Shown in pieces: positions 36,833 to 47,667 of a stretch of 62,908 bases of DNA. The stretch spans positions 1-62,908 of the forward strand of contig NZ_MDED01000023.1 of NCBI RefSeq assembly GCF_002939885.1, given 5' to 3'. Made by a program: the position numbers and the translations under genes. Source of the stretch: Xanthomonas cucurbitae. GTDB lineage: Bacteria; Pseudomonadota; Gammaproteobacteria; Xanthomonadales; Xanthomonadaceae. A model generated the notes under the pieces. The model was not told the DNA's origin. It was given only the letters and a program-made list of their open reading frames with translations, and did not search any database. Within the stretch, counting starts at the first letter, position 1; each line of letters starts with the position of its first letter.

Positions 36833-37060
36833 TTGGACGCCGAAACCATCCGTAAACTCATCGAATCCGGCTTGCCCGAAGCCCGCGTCGACGTGCACGG
36901 CGACGACGGCGTGCACTTCGAGGCCACCGTGGTCAGCCCGGCCTTTGCCGGCAAGGCCCCGCTGGCACGGCATCGCATGGTCTACGCGACCCTGGGCGAG
37001 TTGATGGGCGGGGCGATCCACGCGCTGCAGCTGAAGACCCTGACGCCCGAGGAAGGCTGA
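36833..37060 (+). CDS. ibaG: BolA-family protein (IbaG-like)
   Basis: A 75-residue BolA-fold protein; members work with monothiol glutaredoxins in iron-sulfur handling. The core FEATVVSPAFAGKAPLARHRMVYATLGEL includes the conserved RHR(M)VY segment. TTG at 36833 is preferred because ATGAGGA lies about 8 bases before it; an in-frame ATG at 36818 has no ribosome site. Its position upstream of murA is conserved in gammaproteobacteria. Confidence 0.88.
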   Translation: MDAETIRKLIESGLPEARVDVHGDDGVHFEATVVSPAFAGKAPLARHRMVYATLGELMGGAIHALQLKTLTPEEG

Positions 37061-38895
<1,835 letters not shown>

Positions 38896-38963
38896 GAGGC
38901 GATAGGTTGGCGGAACACCGATAGTCCACGCAGAGCGGCTGATTTGCGAATGTTCTGCAGGGC

Positions 38964-39065
38964 CCTTGCCCGCTCACCATCGCGGGACACGCTGCAAGTA
39001 CGTCCATGTAAGCTCTTTGGCGGCATCCATGCCGCCAAAGGTCCCGCGACGGTGAGCGGGCAAGG
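38964..39065 (+). repeat. Nested hairpin repeat, copy 1
   Basis: Outer 25-bp arms (CCTTGCCCGCTCACC..., 24 of 25 pairs) enclose a perfect inner hairpin CTTTGGCGGCAT-CC-ATGCCGCCAAAG at 39015-39040. Between them is a conserved single-stranded part (GCAAGTACGTCC). The same design occurs at 39243-39345 (inverted) and 46714-46815. Confidence 0.88.
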
Positions 39066-39242
39066 ACCAGTGATGATGGTCGGTGTGCAGAGCTTCAACC
39101 AAACAACACTCAGCGCTCTGGCATGGCGTCTTGGTTCTTTAATCGAGATGCACGCAAGGGGTTTGACGTGGTGTCCTCGCCGTGCCCTCAACCGGCCGTT
39201 GCTGCTCTCGCTTTCAACAAAGCAGCCAGCCAACTGTCTGGT

Positions 39243-39345
39243 GCGGTGTCCTCGCCGCTTGCGGGACCGTGTGGCGGCATGGATGCCGCCACCGAGCCTC
39301 CACGGACGGATTCACGGCGTGTCCCGCGAGCGGTGAGGGCACCGC
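39243..39345 (-). repeat. Nested hairpin repeat, copy 2 (inverted, diverged)
   Basis: Reads in the opposite direction to copy 1. The outer 25-bp arms differ at 3 positions, all transitions that still allow wobble pairs; the inner hairpin GTGGCGGCAT-GG-ATGCCGCCAC is perfect. It is the most diverged of the three copies. Confidence 0.8.
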
Positions 39346-39444
39346 GCACTCGGCTCACCACGCCTTAAACCGCTATTGACGGTTGTCCACGCTGTACGCG
39401 TGCGCAGGAGCGCAACTCAGCGCGCTCCGTCAGGCACAGATCGC

Positions 39445-40128
39445 TTAGCGCAGCGACTTGATGGTCAGGTCCAGCGCGTCCTGGCCCTTTTCCTTCTGCA
39501 GCAAGCGCGCCGGTACCGGCAGGTCCTTGACCACCCAGGCGATCAGTTCCTTGTCGCCATCCACGCGCGAGATCTTGGTGGCTTGCTCCTGCTTGCCGTT
39601 GACGGTGATGGTGTCCTTGCCGACCACCTTGTAGCTCATCGGCTTGATGCGGCCTTCGTCCACCATGCGGTAGTCCAGCGGCTTGCCGGCGGCCAGGTCG
39701 CGGGTGATTGCCAGATTGATGAGCAAGGCGTCCATGTCGCCGGGCTGCAGCTTGACCGGGCCACGACGGTCCGGCTTGATATCGCCACTCCAGGTCGCCT
39801 GGCTGGTCTTCCAGTCGTAGTTGGCGGTGACATTGCGGCGCTTGACCATCATCGAGGAGGTGTCGTTGCTGCTGACCGGGCGCAGCTGGCCACCGGCTTC
39901 CTCGAACACCGTGCTCTGGGTCAGGTTGGCCAGCTGGTTCTGGATGGTCAGCGTGTAGCGCCACTGGTTGGCGCCGGCCGATGCCAGGGTCATGGTGCCG
40001 TTGGCCTGCATGCCCATGTAGTTGGCCGAATAATCGGCCTCGAACGGCTGCACGGCAAGCGCCGGCAGGCTGGCCAGGGCCAATGCGGCGGCGGCGATCA
40101 AGGCGCTGGTGCGGGGGAGGAGAGTCAT
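39445..40128 (-). CDS. DUF3108 domain protein (first of a tandem pair by position)
   Basis: A 227-residue exported protein with a signal peptide (ALIAAAALALASLPALA) and a single DUF3108 domain (FEADYSANYMGMQANGTMTL at its start). The function is unknown; the family is periplasmic and beta-rich. It lies 2 bp after a second DUF3108 gene with similar layout, so the pair looks like a tandem duplication at the end of the purM-purN operon. Confidence 0.85.
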   Translation of the reverse strand: MTLLPRTSALIAAAALALASLPALAVQPFEADYSANYMGMQANGTMTLASAGANQWRYTLTIQNQLANLTQSTVFEEAGGQLRPVSSNDTSSMMVKRRNVTANYDWKTSQATWSGDIKPDRRGPVKLQPGDMDALLINLAITRDLAAGKPLDYRMVDEGRIKPMSYKVVGKDTITVNGKQEQATKISRVDGDKELIAWVVKDLPVPARLLQKEKGQDALDLTIKSLR

Positions 40129-40130
40129 GG

Positions 40131-40958
40131 TCAGGTTCCTTGGTATTGGACCAGGCGCAGATCGACCTGATCCTCGTTTTTGTCACGTTGCAGGATGCGC
40201 ACCGGGGTCGGAACCCCGTTGGCGATCCACAGGATGGTTTCGTTGTCGCCGCTGTTGACGCGGTACACACGCAACGCGTCATAACTCAAGTCGCCGACCT
40301 GCACCACTTCGGTGGTGTCGGCGGCGCGGTAGTCGTACTTGCGCACCCGGCCCACATCGACGTAGCGATAGCTGAGGTTGCGGCCGGGCTGCGCATCGCG
40401 CATCAGCGACAGGTTCAGCGATAGCGCGCTCTGGTCGCCGGGCTGCAACGGGATCGGTTGCTGACGTTCTTTCTTCAGGTCGCCGTCCCACTGCGCGGTG
40501 CCGGCCTGCCAGTTGTACACGCCGGTGACCTTCTTGCCGAAGAACATGGCCTTGCGCACCGTGCTCTGGCTCAGCGGCACATAGGTGTCGCCGTCGACAC
40601 GGAACACCGTGCTCTGCTCCAGGTTCAGGCCCAGGATGCTGGCGAACCCCTTGCGGCCGCGCACCGACATGTCGATGCGCCACTGGCTACCCTCGCCATG
40701 GCTGACCTGCATGGTGGCATCGCCGGCCTCCTTGCCGCGGTAGAACGCCTGGTAGGTGGCCACGAACGGTTCCAGTGGCGGCGGGGTCCAGGGGCTGGCG
40801 GGCAGCGCGGCGGGGGGCACCAGCGCTGCCTGGGGTGCGGCAGCCGCTCCGGGCGCCGTCGGCGCAGGCGCGGCGGGAGGTTGCTGCGCGCGGCCGCTAC
40901 CGGCCGGGGCGAGCAGGGCAATGGTCAACAGCGCGGTAGCGATCGGAATGACGTTCAT
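40131..40958 (-). CDS. DUF3108 domain protein (second paralogue)
   Basis: A 275-residue exported protein of the same family as its neighbour. A signal peptide (IPIATALLTIALLAPAGSG) is followed by an Ala/Pro-rich linker (about 30-70), then the DUF3108 domain starting FVATYQAFYRGKEAGDATM. The ATG at 40958 puts the signal sequence at the N-terminus; a TTG 27 bp upstream is less likely. It is 64 bp after purN. Function unknown. Confidence 0.83.
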   Translation of the reverse strand: MNVIPIATALLTIALLAPAGSGRAQQPPAAPAPTAPGAAAAPQAALVPPAALPASPWTPPPLEPFVATYQAFYRGKEAGDATMQVSHGEGSQWRIDMSVRGRKGFASILGLNLEQSTVFRVDGDTYVPLSQSTVRKAMFFGKKVTGVYNWQAGTAQWDGDLKKERQQPIPLQPGDQSALSLNLSLMRDAQPGRNLSYRYVDVGRVRKYDYRAADTTEVVQVGDLSYDALRVYRVNSGDNETILWIANGVPTPVRILQRDKNEDQVDLRLVQYQGT

Positions 40959-41022
40959 GCGCTGATAGGAGGCACGGGGCCGCAAGGATGTCCGAGACAG
41001 GATGAGGAAGGCGTCTCCGCAT

Positions 41023-41691
41023 TCAGCTCAATGCGGTGTCAGCGGACTCTAGTCGCAGCGGTGTAAACAGGCACTGACCGTCGAGATGGACGGCATCGCC
41101 GTGGATCTGCACGCGGCCTGCGGCGAGCAATTCCAGGGTGGCCAGCAGCAGCGGGTGTTCGCGCGCCAGCACGCGGGCGGCCAGCTGCTCGGCGCTGTCG
41201 CCGGGCAGCACCGGCACGCGCGCCTGCGCGATCACGCGGCCGGCGTCCAGTTCCGGCACCACCAGGTGCACGCTGGCGCCGTGCTCGGTAGCGCCGGCCT
41301 CCAGCGCGCGCGCATGGGTGTGCAGCCCCCGGTACTTGGGCAGCAGCGACGGATGGATGTTGAGCATGCGCCCGGCAAAGCGGCGCACCAGCGGCTCGCC
41401 CAGGATGCGCATGTAGCCGGCGCAGACCACCCAGTCCGGCCGCGCGGCGGCGATGGCATCGCCCAGCGCGGCATCGAAGGCGGTGCGGTCGGCAAAATCG
41501 CGTGGGCTGGCGCTCCAGCGCAGCGCCTGCTCGACCTTGTGCAGGGCCGGTGCCTGCGGCCGATCGGAAAACACCCCAACCACTTCGGCACGCAGGCGCC
41601 CGCTGGCGATCGCATCCAGGATGGCCTGCAGGTTGCTGCCGCGCCCGGACGCCAGTACCGCAAGGCGCAAGCGCCGGTCAGTCGCGTGCAT
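41023..41691 (-). CDS. purN: Phosphoribosylglycinamide formyltransferase
   Basis: Transfers formyl from 10-formyl-tetrahydrofolate to GAR in purine synthesis. The 222-residue protein shows the phosphate-binding ASGRGSNLQA (16-20), and the NIHPSLLPKYRGLHTHARA block with the catalytic His and the Asn before it. Its start overlaps the end of the frameshifted small membrane-protein gene by 14 bp. Confidence 0.95.
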   Translation of the reverse strand: MHATDRRLRLAVLASGRGSNLQAILDAIASGRLRAEVVGVFSDRPQAPALHKVEQALRWSASPRDFADRTAFDAALGDAIAAARPDWVVCAGYMRILGEPLVRRFAGRMLNIHPSLLPKYRGLHTHARALEAGATEHGASVHLVVPELDAGRVIAQARVPVLPGDSAEQLAARVLAREHPLLLATLELLAAGRVQIHGDAVHLDGQCLFTPLRLESADTALS

Positions 41692-41952
41692 TGAACACTG
41701 TCCTCACTACAGGGTAGGCCGCCAGGCTGCCGAGTGTTGCCAGCAGCATGTCGGTATGCGCGTCCCAGCTATCGCCCTGCTGGCCGTTATAGGCTTCGGC
41801 CGCCTGACAAGCGCGATTAGTCCAAACACCGTCAGTGACCTATGCAAGGCCTGTTCGACCGGCCACCGCAACGCGATCCAGCTGACCACGAACACCGCGA
41901 CCGTGGCGATCACTGCAACGCGCTTGGGACTGCGCAACGCAGGTATGCTCAC
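41678..41952 (-). pseudogene. Small membrane protein (DUF2238/YjdF-like C-terminus), frameshifted
   Basis: Two frames give one sensible protein of about 91 residues. GTG 41952 starts SIPALRSPKRV, a membrane helix (VAVIATVAVFVVSWIAL) and RPVEQALHRSLTVFGLIALV-like sequence; a one-base deletion near 41804-41808 then shifts the frame. The other frame continues QAAEAYNGQQGDSWDAHTDM and LLATLGSLAAYPVVRTVF to TGA at 41678-41680. The GQQGDSWDAHTDM stretch resembles the C-terminal GDxWDxxxDM motif of the DUF2238 (YjdF) membrane family. As read, translation leaves the frame and runs on to 41707. The 14-bp overlap of the restored end with purN supports it as the original gene. Confidence 0.65.
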
Positions 41953-41959
41953 GTCGATC

Positions 41960-42424
41960 TCAGGCGGCGGGTGCGGCGGCGCCGAACAACGCCTTGACCT
42001 GCGGACGCAGCAGCACCACCAGCGTAAACACACCGACGACGGTACCGAGCGGCATGAACGAGCAGGAAATGCCGGCCACGATCAGGCACAACAGATGCCG
42101 CCTGCGCTGGGCGATGCAACGGCCGGCATAGGCGATGAACCCTGCCAGCGTCAGGCCGCAGCAGATGAACGCTGCCGCGAACACCACGAAAAACCAGCCG
42201 AACCAGCGCGGGTCCATTGGCGGCGCGTCCGGACTGGTGCTCTCCATGGGCAGATGGCCAGTCACGATGGCGAGGCCCATGAACAGATGGATCAACGGAA
42301 ACAACGAAAACAGCCCGGTGATGCCGGCCAGCACGTAGTGGAAGATCGACAGCAGCTTGAGCTGCTGCAGGTCTTCGGCGCTGGCAGCGGCAGCAGGAGG
42401 GGTGGCGATCGGGGGCGCGTCCAT
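41960..42424 (-). CDS. Small inner-membrane protein of unknown function
   Basis: A 154-residue protein with four predicted membrane segments (LLSIFHYVLAGITGLFSLFPL, WFFVVFAAAFICCGLTLAGFI, LLCLIVAGISCSFMPL, GVFTLVVLL) after an Ala-rich N-terminus. I do not recognise a function. It lies between purM (12 bp) and the frameshifted gene (7 bp), so it is part of the purM-purN operon. Confidence 0.8.
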   Translation of the reverse strand: MDAPPIATPPAAAASAEDLQQLKLLSIFHYVLAGITGLFSLFPLIHLFMGLAIVTGHLPMESTSPDAPPMDPRWFGWFFVVFAAAFICCGLTLAGFIAYAGRCIAQRRRHLLCLIVAGISCSFMPLGTVVGVFTLVVLLRPQVKALFGAAAPAA

Positions 42425-42436
42425 GCAGGTCTTCTC

Positions 42437-43462
42437 TCAGCCGATCCGCACGCGTTCGTTGCCCTGCGCATTGACCACCTGGCCAATACGCCAGTGCGCC
42501 AGCGACTGCGCAGCCAGCGCCTGCTCCAGCGTGGCGGCCTGCTCGGGCGAGGCGATCAGCACGAAGCCGATGCCGCAGTTGAAGGTGCGCCACATTTCGG
42601 CATCGGCCACCGCGCCTTCGCGCTGCAGCCAGGCGAAGACCGGCGGCAGCGTCCAGGCGGTGGCGTCGATGTCCAGCCCCAGGCCGTCCGGAACGACGCG
42701 GATGATGTTTTCGGTCAACCCGCCACCGGTGATGTGGGCCATGGCGTGGATCGCCTCGCCATGCGCCTTGAGCAGGGCCAGCACCGGCTTGACGTACAGC
42801 GCGGTCGGCGCCATCAGTGCGTCGATCAGCTTGGTGCCATCGTCCAGCACATGCTCGGCCGGGGCGCCGGCGCGCTCGTAGATCTTGCGGATCAGCGAAT
42901 AGCCGTTGGAATGCGGGCCGGACGAGGCAATGCCGATCAGCAGATCGCCTTCGCGCACCCGCGCGCCATCCAGCAGCTGCGATTTTTCCACTGCGCCGAC
43001 GGTGAAGCCGGCCAGGTCGTATTCGCCCGGCGGGTACATGTCCGGCATTTCGGCGGTTTCGCCGCCGATCAATGCGCAGCCGGAAAGCTCGCAGCCACGC
43101 GCGATGCCGCCCACCACCGCCGCGGCGGTGTCCACATCCAGCTTGCCGGTGGCGAAATAGTCCAGGAAGAACAGCGGCTCGGCGCCCTGCACCAGCACGT
43201 CGTTGACGCACATGCCCACCAGATCGATGCCGATGGTGTCGTGCCGGCCCAGTTGCTGGGCCAGCTTGAGCTTGGTGCCCACGCCGTCGGTACCGGAGAC
43301 CAGTACCGGCTCCTTGTACTTGCCGGACAGGTCGAACAGCGCGCCGAAGCCACCCAGGCCGCCCATCACCTCCGGCCGGAAGCTGCGCTTGACCAACGGT
43401 TTGATGCGTTCGACCAGGGCATTGCCGGCATCGATGTCGACGCCCGCATCGCGGTAGGTCAT
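42437..43462 (-). CDS. purM: Phosphoribosylformylglycinamidine cyclo-ligase
   Basis: AIR synthetase, closing the imidazole ring in purine synthesis. The 341-residue protein has [40 protein letters not shown] and [14 protein letters not shown], all family signatures. The ATG at 43462 matches the usual N-terminus ([13 protein letters not shown]). It heads the operon purM, two small membrane-protein genes, purN, two DUF3108 genes, and diverges from the DUF2066 gene. Confidence 0.96.
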   Translation of the reverse strand: MTYRDAGVDIDAGNALVERIKPLVKRSFRPEVMGGLGGFGALFDLSGKYKEPVLVSGTDGVGTKLKLAQQLGRHDTIGIDLVGMCVNDVLVQGAEPLFFLDYFATGKLDVDTAAAVVGGIARGCELSGCALIGGETAEMPDMYPPGEYDLAGFTVGAVEKSQLLDGARVREGDLLIGIASSGPHSNGYSLIRKIYERAGAPAEHVLDDGTKLIDALMAPTALYVKPVLALLKAHGEAIHAMAHITGGGLTENIIRVVPDGLGLDIDATAWTLPPVFAWLQREGAVADAEMWRTFNCGIGFVLIASPEQAATLEQALAAQSLAHWRIGQVVNAQGNERVRIG

Positions 43463-43592
43463 GGGCGAGGGAGTGGGAGGCGTTGGGCTGGTCACGGGCG
43501 TGGGTGGCTCGGCGGTAAAGGCGGCGATTTTAACAGCCACGTTGGCGCTAGCGTCCCATTCGGGCAACAATTCACCCGGATACGCTTACGCC

Positions 43593-44705
43593 ATGGAACC
43601 GTCGATGCGCCGCAGTCTCGCTTTCTTTCTCGCCCTCGTGGTCGCCATGCCCGTCGTTCCGGCCTTTGCGCAGGCAGACCTGCGCACCGAAGGCGATGTC
43701 GCCAAGGCGCAGAGCGCCTACGATGCCGAAGTGCCGGTCAACAGCCAGGGCGAGTCCGATCGCCCCGGTGCCCTGGCGCGCGCGCTGGGGGCGGTGCTGG
43801 GCAAGGTCTCCGGCGACCGCAGCGTCATGAGCCGCCCCGGCGTGCCGCAGGCGCTGCGTAACGCGCCCAACTACGTCGAACACTACGACTACCGCCAGGA
43901 TCAGGGCACCTCGCGCACTGGCGCGCCCACCTTCCGCACGACCCTGGTTGCGCGGTTCCGGCAATCGGACGTGGATGGCTTGATCGCCGCGCTGGGCTTG
44001 CCGGTCTGGCCGCTGCCGCGCCCCAAGCCGGTGCTGTGGCTGGCCATCGACGATGGCAGCGGCCCGCGCTTGGTCGGCGTGGCGCAGGCCAATGCCGCGC
44101 GCAGCGTGCTCGACCATGCCATCGAGCGCGGCTATCGGCTCGGCCTGCCAGGCGGGGCCGCCGCCGAGCAGGCGCTGGCCGGTGCGATCTGGCGCAAGGA
44201 CACCGCCGCCGTGGCGCGCGCTTCGGCCAAGTACAGCCCGCCGATGCAATTGATCGGCAAGCTCTACCGTAGCGATGCCGGCTGGACCGCCGATTGGGTG
44301 TTCGTGGACAACGGCAACGTGCTGTCCAGCTGGACCAGCAGCGATGGCGACGCCCGCCGCGCCATCGCCGCCGGTGCCGATGGCGCCGCCGATGCACTGG
44401 TCAAGCGCTACGCCAAGCGGGTGGATTCAGGCGTGCCGGGCGTGTATCGCGCGGTGATTACCGGCATTCACAGCGCCGACGACTATCTGCGGGTGGCCGC
44501 TGCGCTACAGGGCGTGTCGGTGGTGCGCAGCATCCGCCCGGTCAGCGCTAATGGCGACCGCATGGAAGTGGACCTGGAATTGCTCACGGGCATTTCCGGG
44601 CTCAACCGTATGCTCGGCGACAACAGTCCCCTGGTCTCGGTTTCGGTACCGACCGAGGGCCCGATCATTCTCGACAACGAGCACGCCGAGTACCGCCTGA
44701 AATGA
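43593..44705 (+). CDS. DUF2066 domain exported protein
   Basis: A 370-residue exported protein with a signal peptide (LAFFLALVVAMPVVPAFA) and a DUF2066 region (ARALGAVLGKVSGDRSVMSRPGV, GLPVWPLPRPKPVLWLAIDDG). The function is unknown. The order DUF2066, AI-2E-type permease, hda, divergent from purM, is conserved in gammaproteobacteria. It overlaps the next gene by 4 bp (ATGA). ATG 43605 is an alternative start. Confidence 0.88.
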   Translation: MEPSMRRSLAFFLALVVAMPVVPAFAQADLRTEGDVAKAQSAYDAEVPVNSQGESDRPGALARALGAVLGKVSGDRSVMSRPGVPQALRNAPNYVEHYDYRQDQGTSRTGAPTFRTTLVARFRQSDVDGLIAALGLPVWPLPRPKPVLWLAIDDGSGPRLVGVAQANAARSVLDHAIERGYRLGLPGGAAAEQALAGAIWRKDTAAVARASAKYSPPMQLIGKLYRSDAGWTADWVFVDNGNVLSSWTSSDGDARRAIAAGADGAADALVKRYAKRVDSGVPGVYRAVITGIHSADDYLRVAAALQGVSVVRSIRPVSANGDRMEVDLELLTGISGLNRMLGDNSPLVSVSVPTEGPIILDNEHAEYRLK

Positions 44706-45868
44706 CCTTGACTCCCGAAGCCGAAATCGCCCTGTTCCTGCGCCGCCTCAAATGGGCAGCGGTGATCGTCGGCGTGCTGTGGGTGGTCTCGCTGCTGGCC
44801 CCGATCCTGACCCCGTTCGTGCTGGCGCTGCTGCTGGCCTGGCTGGGCGACCCGCTGGTGGACCGCATCGAGCGGGCCGGGCGTTCGCGCAACGTGGCGG
44901 TGGTGTTGGTGTTCGTGCTGGCGACGCTGCTGTTCGTATTGGCGTTGATGATCCTGGTGCCGATGATCGAACGCCAGATCATGACCCTGATCGATGCGCT
45001 GCCGCAGATGCGCAACTGGGCGATCGGCACCGCCATTCCGTGGCTTGAGGCGAAGACCGGCGTGCAGCTGATGGCCTGGCTGGATCCGGAGCGGCTGATC
45101 GACTGGATCCGCAGCCACTGGGAACAGGCCGGCGGCGCAGCCAAGACCTTCTTCGGCTACGTCTCGCGTTCGGGCTTTGCGATGGTGACCTGGGTGATCA
45201 ACCTGGCGCTGCTGCCGATCCTGGCGTTCTACTTCCTGCGTGACTGGGACCGGCTGGTGGAGCGGGTGGCGGCAGTCATCCCGCGCGCCTACATCGGTAC
45301 CGTGAGCCGGTTGGCGCTGGAATCCAACGACGTGCTGGGCGGCTTCATCCGCGGACAGTTCCTGGTGATGCTGGCGCTGGGGGCGATCTACGCCACCGGC
45401 CTGTCCATCATCGGGCTCAACCTGGGGCTGCTGATCGGCATCATCGCCGGCTTCATCAGCTTCATTCCCTATCTGGGCGCCACCACCGGCATCGTGCTGG
45501 CGCTGCTGGCGGCCATCGTGCAGGCGCAGGGGCTGGACCTGAAACTGCTGATCGGCGTAGGTGTGGTGTTCACCGTCGGCCAGTTGCTGGAGAGCTACGT
45601 GCTCACCCCGCGCATCGTCGGGGACAAAATCGGCCTGCACCCGGTGGCGGTGATCTTCGCGGTGATGGCCGGTGGCCAGCTGTTCGGCTTCCTCGGCATG
45701 CTGCTGGCGTTGCCGGTGGCTGCGGTGGCCAACGTGCTGCTGCGCTACGCGCACGAGCAGTACACCCGCAGCGATCTGTATGCGGGCCAGCGGGCCGGCA
45801 TCGTGCTGCAGTCCACGCCCGAACGCAGCGTCATCATCGACCCGACCAAGGACGCAGATCGGTCGTGA
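44702..45868 (+). CDS. AI-2E family (PerM-type) membrane transporter
   Basis: A 388-residue inner-membrane protein with about 8 helices of the AI-2E exporter/PerM family. The conserved core is FIRGQFLVMLALGAIYATGL through AGFISFIPYLGATTGI, ending with a GDKIGLHPVAVIFAVMAGGQLFGFLGMLLALPVAA signature. The transported substrate is unknown; some relatives export ions. It is coupled to both neighbours by 4-bp overlaps. Confidence 0.9.
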   Translation: MTLTPEAEIALFLRRLKWAAVIVGVLWVVSLLAPILTPFVLALLLAWLGDPLVDRIERAGRSRNVAVVLVFVLATLLFVLALMILVPMIERQIMTLIDALPQMRNWAIGTAIPWLEAKTGVQLMAWLDPERLIDWIRSHWEQAGGAAKTFFGYVSRSGFAMVTWVINLALLPILAFYFLRDWDRLVERVAAVIPRAYIGTVSRLALESNDVLGGFIRGQFLVMLALGAIYATGLSIIGLNLGLLIGIIAGFISFIPYLGATTGIVLALLAAIVQAQGLDLKLLIGVGVVFTVGQLLESYVLTPRIVGDKIGLHPVAVIFAVMAGGQLFGFLGMLLALPVAAVANVLLRYAHEQYTRSDLYAGQRAGIVLQSTPERSVIIDPTKDADRS

Positions 45869-46575
45869 GCGTGCCGCAGTTGCCGCTGGCGTTGCGTGCG
45901 CCACCCGACCAGCGCCTGGACAGCTACATCGCCGCGCCCGACGGCCTGCTTGCCCAGTTGCAGGCCCTGGCCGCCGGGCAGGTGAGCGATTGGCTGTATC
46001 TGTCCGGTCCCGCCGGCACCGGCAAGACGCATCTGGCGCTGGCGCTGTGCGCGGCGGCCGAGCAGGCCGGGCGCGCGCCGGCCTACCTGCCGCTGCACGC
46101 CGCTGCCGGCCGCCTGCGCGATGCGCTTGAAGCGCTGGAAGGGCGCAGCCTGGTGGCGCTGGACGGGGTGGACAGCATCGCCGGGCAACGCGACGACGAA
46201 GTGGCCCTGTTCGATTTCCACAACCGCGCGCGCGCGGCCGGCAGTACCTTGCTCTATACCGCGCGGCAGATGCCCGACGGGCTGGCGCTGGTGTTGCCCG
46301 ATCTGCGCTCGCGGCTGTCGCAGTGCATCCGCATCGGATTACCGGTGCTCGACGACGCGGCGCGCGCGGCGGTGCTGCGCGACCGGGCACAGCGACGTGG
46401 CCTCGCGCTGGACGACGCGGCGATCGACTGGCTGCTGACCCACAGCGAGCGCGAACTGGCCGGCCTAGTGGCCTTGCTGGAACGGCTTGATCGCGAATCG
46501 CTGGCCGCCAAGCGCCGCATCACCGTGCCGTTTTTGCGGCGGGTCCTGGAGGATCGCGGGTCTTCGAGCACCTGA
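45865..46575 (+). CDS. hda: DnaA regulatory inactivator Hda
   Basis: A 236-residue AAA+ protein related to DnaA domain III that helps inactivate DnaA-ATP with the sliding clamp after initiation. It starts with QLPLAL, a clamp-binding-like motif, then Walker A GPAGTGKTHLA, and LVALDGVDSIAG as Walker B. A GTG start overlaps the preceding stop (GTGA). Confidence 0.92.
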   Translation: MSVPQLPLALRAPPDQRLDSYIAAPDGLLAQLQALAAGQVSDWLYLSGPAGTGKTHLALALCAAAEQAGRAPAYLPLHAAAGRLRDALEALEGRSLVALDGVDSIAGQRDDEVALFDFHNRARAAGSTLLYTARQMPDGLALVLPDLRSRLSQCIRIGLPVLDDAARAAVLRDRAQRRGLALDDAAIDWLLTHSERELAGLVALLERLDRESLAAKRRITVPFLRRVLEDRGSSST

Positions 46576-46956
46576 CAGAGTTGCCACGCTCACCGCTACG
46601 CGGACACGAGCTGCTCAGCGCTTGCCATCCGCGCACCTATCGCAGTGTCCAGGCGCTCATGGCACATCGTCTGGAGCTTGCAGAGCAGCTGGTCTGTGGC
46701 TCTGCTGCAAGGCCCTTGCCCGCCCACCATCGCAGGACACGCCGCAAGTACGTCCCTGTAGGCTCTTACGCGGCATCCATGCCGCGTAAGGTCCCGCGAC
46801 GGTAGGCGGGCAAGGACCCGTCGGGATGGTCGGTGCGCATGGATAAGAGCCGGAGTGACGGCCCTTGAGTTGGCTGCAAGGACCATCGAGATGGTCGGTG
46901 TGGGTGATTCAAGCAATGCACGGTGCGCGGCCGGCGTTGCAGCAGCGTGGTTGCGA
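46576..46956. other. Repeat-containing gap between hda and murU
   Basis: No gene is supported. It carries a nested hairpin repeat (46714-46815) and, downstream, repeated copies of the flank GATGGTCGGTG (near 46827 and 46891). It separates convergent genes and probably serves as a two-way terminator. Confidence 0.65.
46714..46815 (+). repeat. Nested hairpin repeat, copy 3
   Basis: Same design as the copy at 38964: outer 25-bp arms (CCTTGCCCGCCCACC..., 22 of 25 pairs) and a perfect inner stem CTTACGCGGCAT-CC-ATGCCGCGTAAG at 46765-46790. Compared with copy 1, both sides of the inner stem have changed together, keeping the pairing. Confidence 0.88.
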
Positions 46957-47667
46957 TCAGCCGCGGTCACGCAGTAACTGCGCATCCAGTTCCGCCAGCC
47001 GCTGCGGCGTGCCGACATCGGTCCAGCGTCCGGAATGGAGGATGCCATCGATCAAGCCTGCCGCCATCTGCGCGCGCAGGATGGGCGCCAGCGCAAACCG
47101 CGGCGTCGCGCCGGCCTGCTCAGGCAATGGCCCGATCACGGATTGCCAGTCGTGCAGCAGTGCCGGCCGGAACACTCCAATACCGGCGTACGTGTGGGTG
47201 GCAGGCAGATCCGCACGTACTTTGCCGTCGGCCTGTAGGGCGAAGTCGGCGTGGGCCGCATAGGCAGGCTTGTCGACCAGCACCAACTGCGCCAGCCCGG
47301 CCGGTGCGCGCGACAGGCGCGCAAAGTCGAAGTCGCTCCAGATATCGCCGTTGACCAGCAGGAACGGCGCATCGCCCAGCAGCGGCAACGCATGCAGCAT
47401 GCCGCCGCCAGTCTCCAACGGTGCAGCGCCCTCGAAGGAATAGTGCAGGCGCAGGCCGAGCGTACTGCCGTCTCCCAAGACCTGCGGAAACTGCTCGGCC
47501 AGCCAGGAGGTATTGACCACCACCTCGTCCACGCCCAGCGCGGCGAGTTTGCGCAGATGCCAGACGATCAGGGGAGTGTCGCCGACCGCCAGCAACGGCT
47601 TGGGCGTGCGCTCGGTCAGCGGACGCATCCGCTCGCCCAAGCCTGCGGCAAAGATCAGCGCCTTCAT
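46957..47667 (-). CDS. murU: N-acetylmuramate alpha-1-phosphate uridylyltransferase MurU
   Basis: A 236-residue nucleotidyltransferase that makes UDP-MurNAc from MurNAc-1-phosphate in the peptidoglycan recycling route that bypasses MurA. The pyrophosphorylase motif GLGERMRPLTERTPKPLL opens the protein, and the LLVNGDIWSDFD metal site is present. It overlaps the amgK stop by 4 bp, as in Pseudomonas. Confidence 0.94.
   Translation of the reverse strand: MKALIFAAGLGERMRPLTERTPKPLLAVGDTPLIVWHLRKLAALGVDEVVVNTSWLAEQFPQVLGDGSTLGLRLHYSFEGAAPLETGGGMLHALPLLGDAPFLLVNGDIWSDFDFARLSRAPAGLAQLVLVDKPAYAAHADFALQADGKVRADLPATHTYAGIGVFRPALLHDWQSVIGPLPEQAGATPRFALAPILRAQMAAGLIDGILHSGRWTDVGTPQRLAELDAQLLRDRG

Larger units (their letters stand above)
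38896..39444. other. Repeat-filled intergenic region between convergent operons
   Basis: No gene is supported. It is largely two oppositely oriented copies of a nested hairpin repeat (38964-39065 and 39243-39345), with fragments between them such as the shared flank ATGGTCGGTGTG near 39074. It separates the convergent murA and purM-DUF3108 operons and may end transcription from both sides. Confidence 0.7.
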
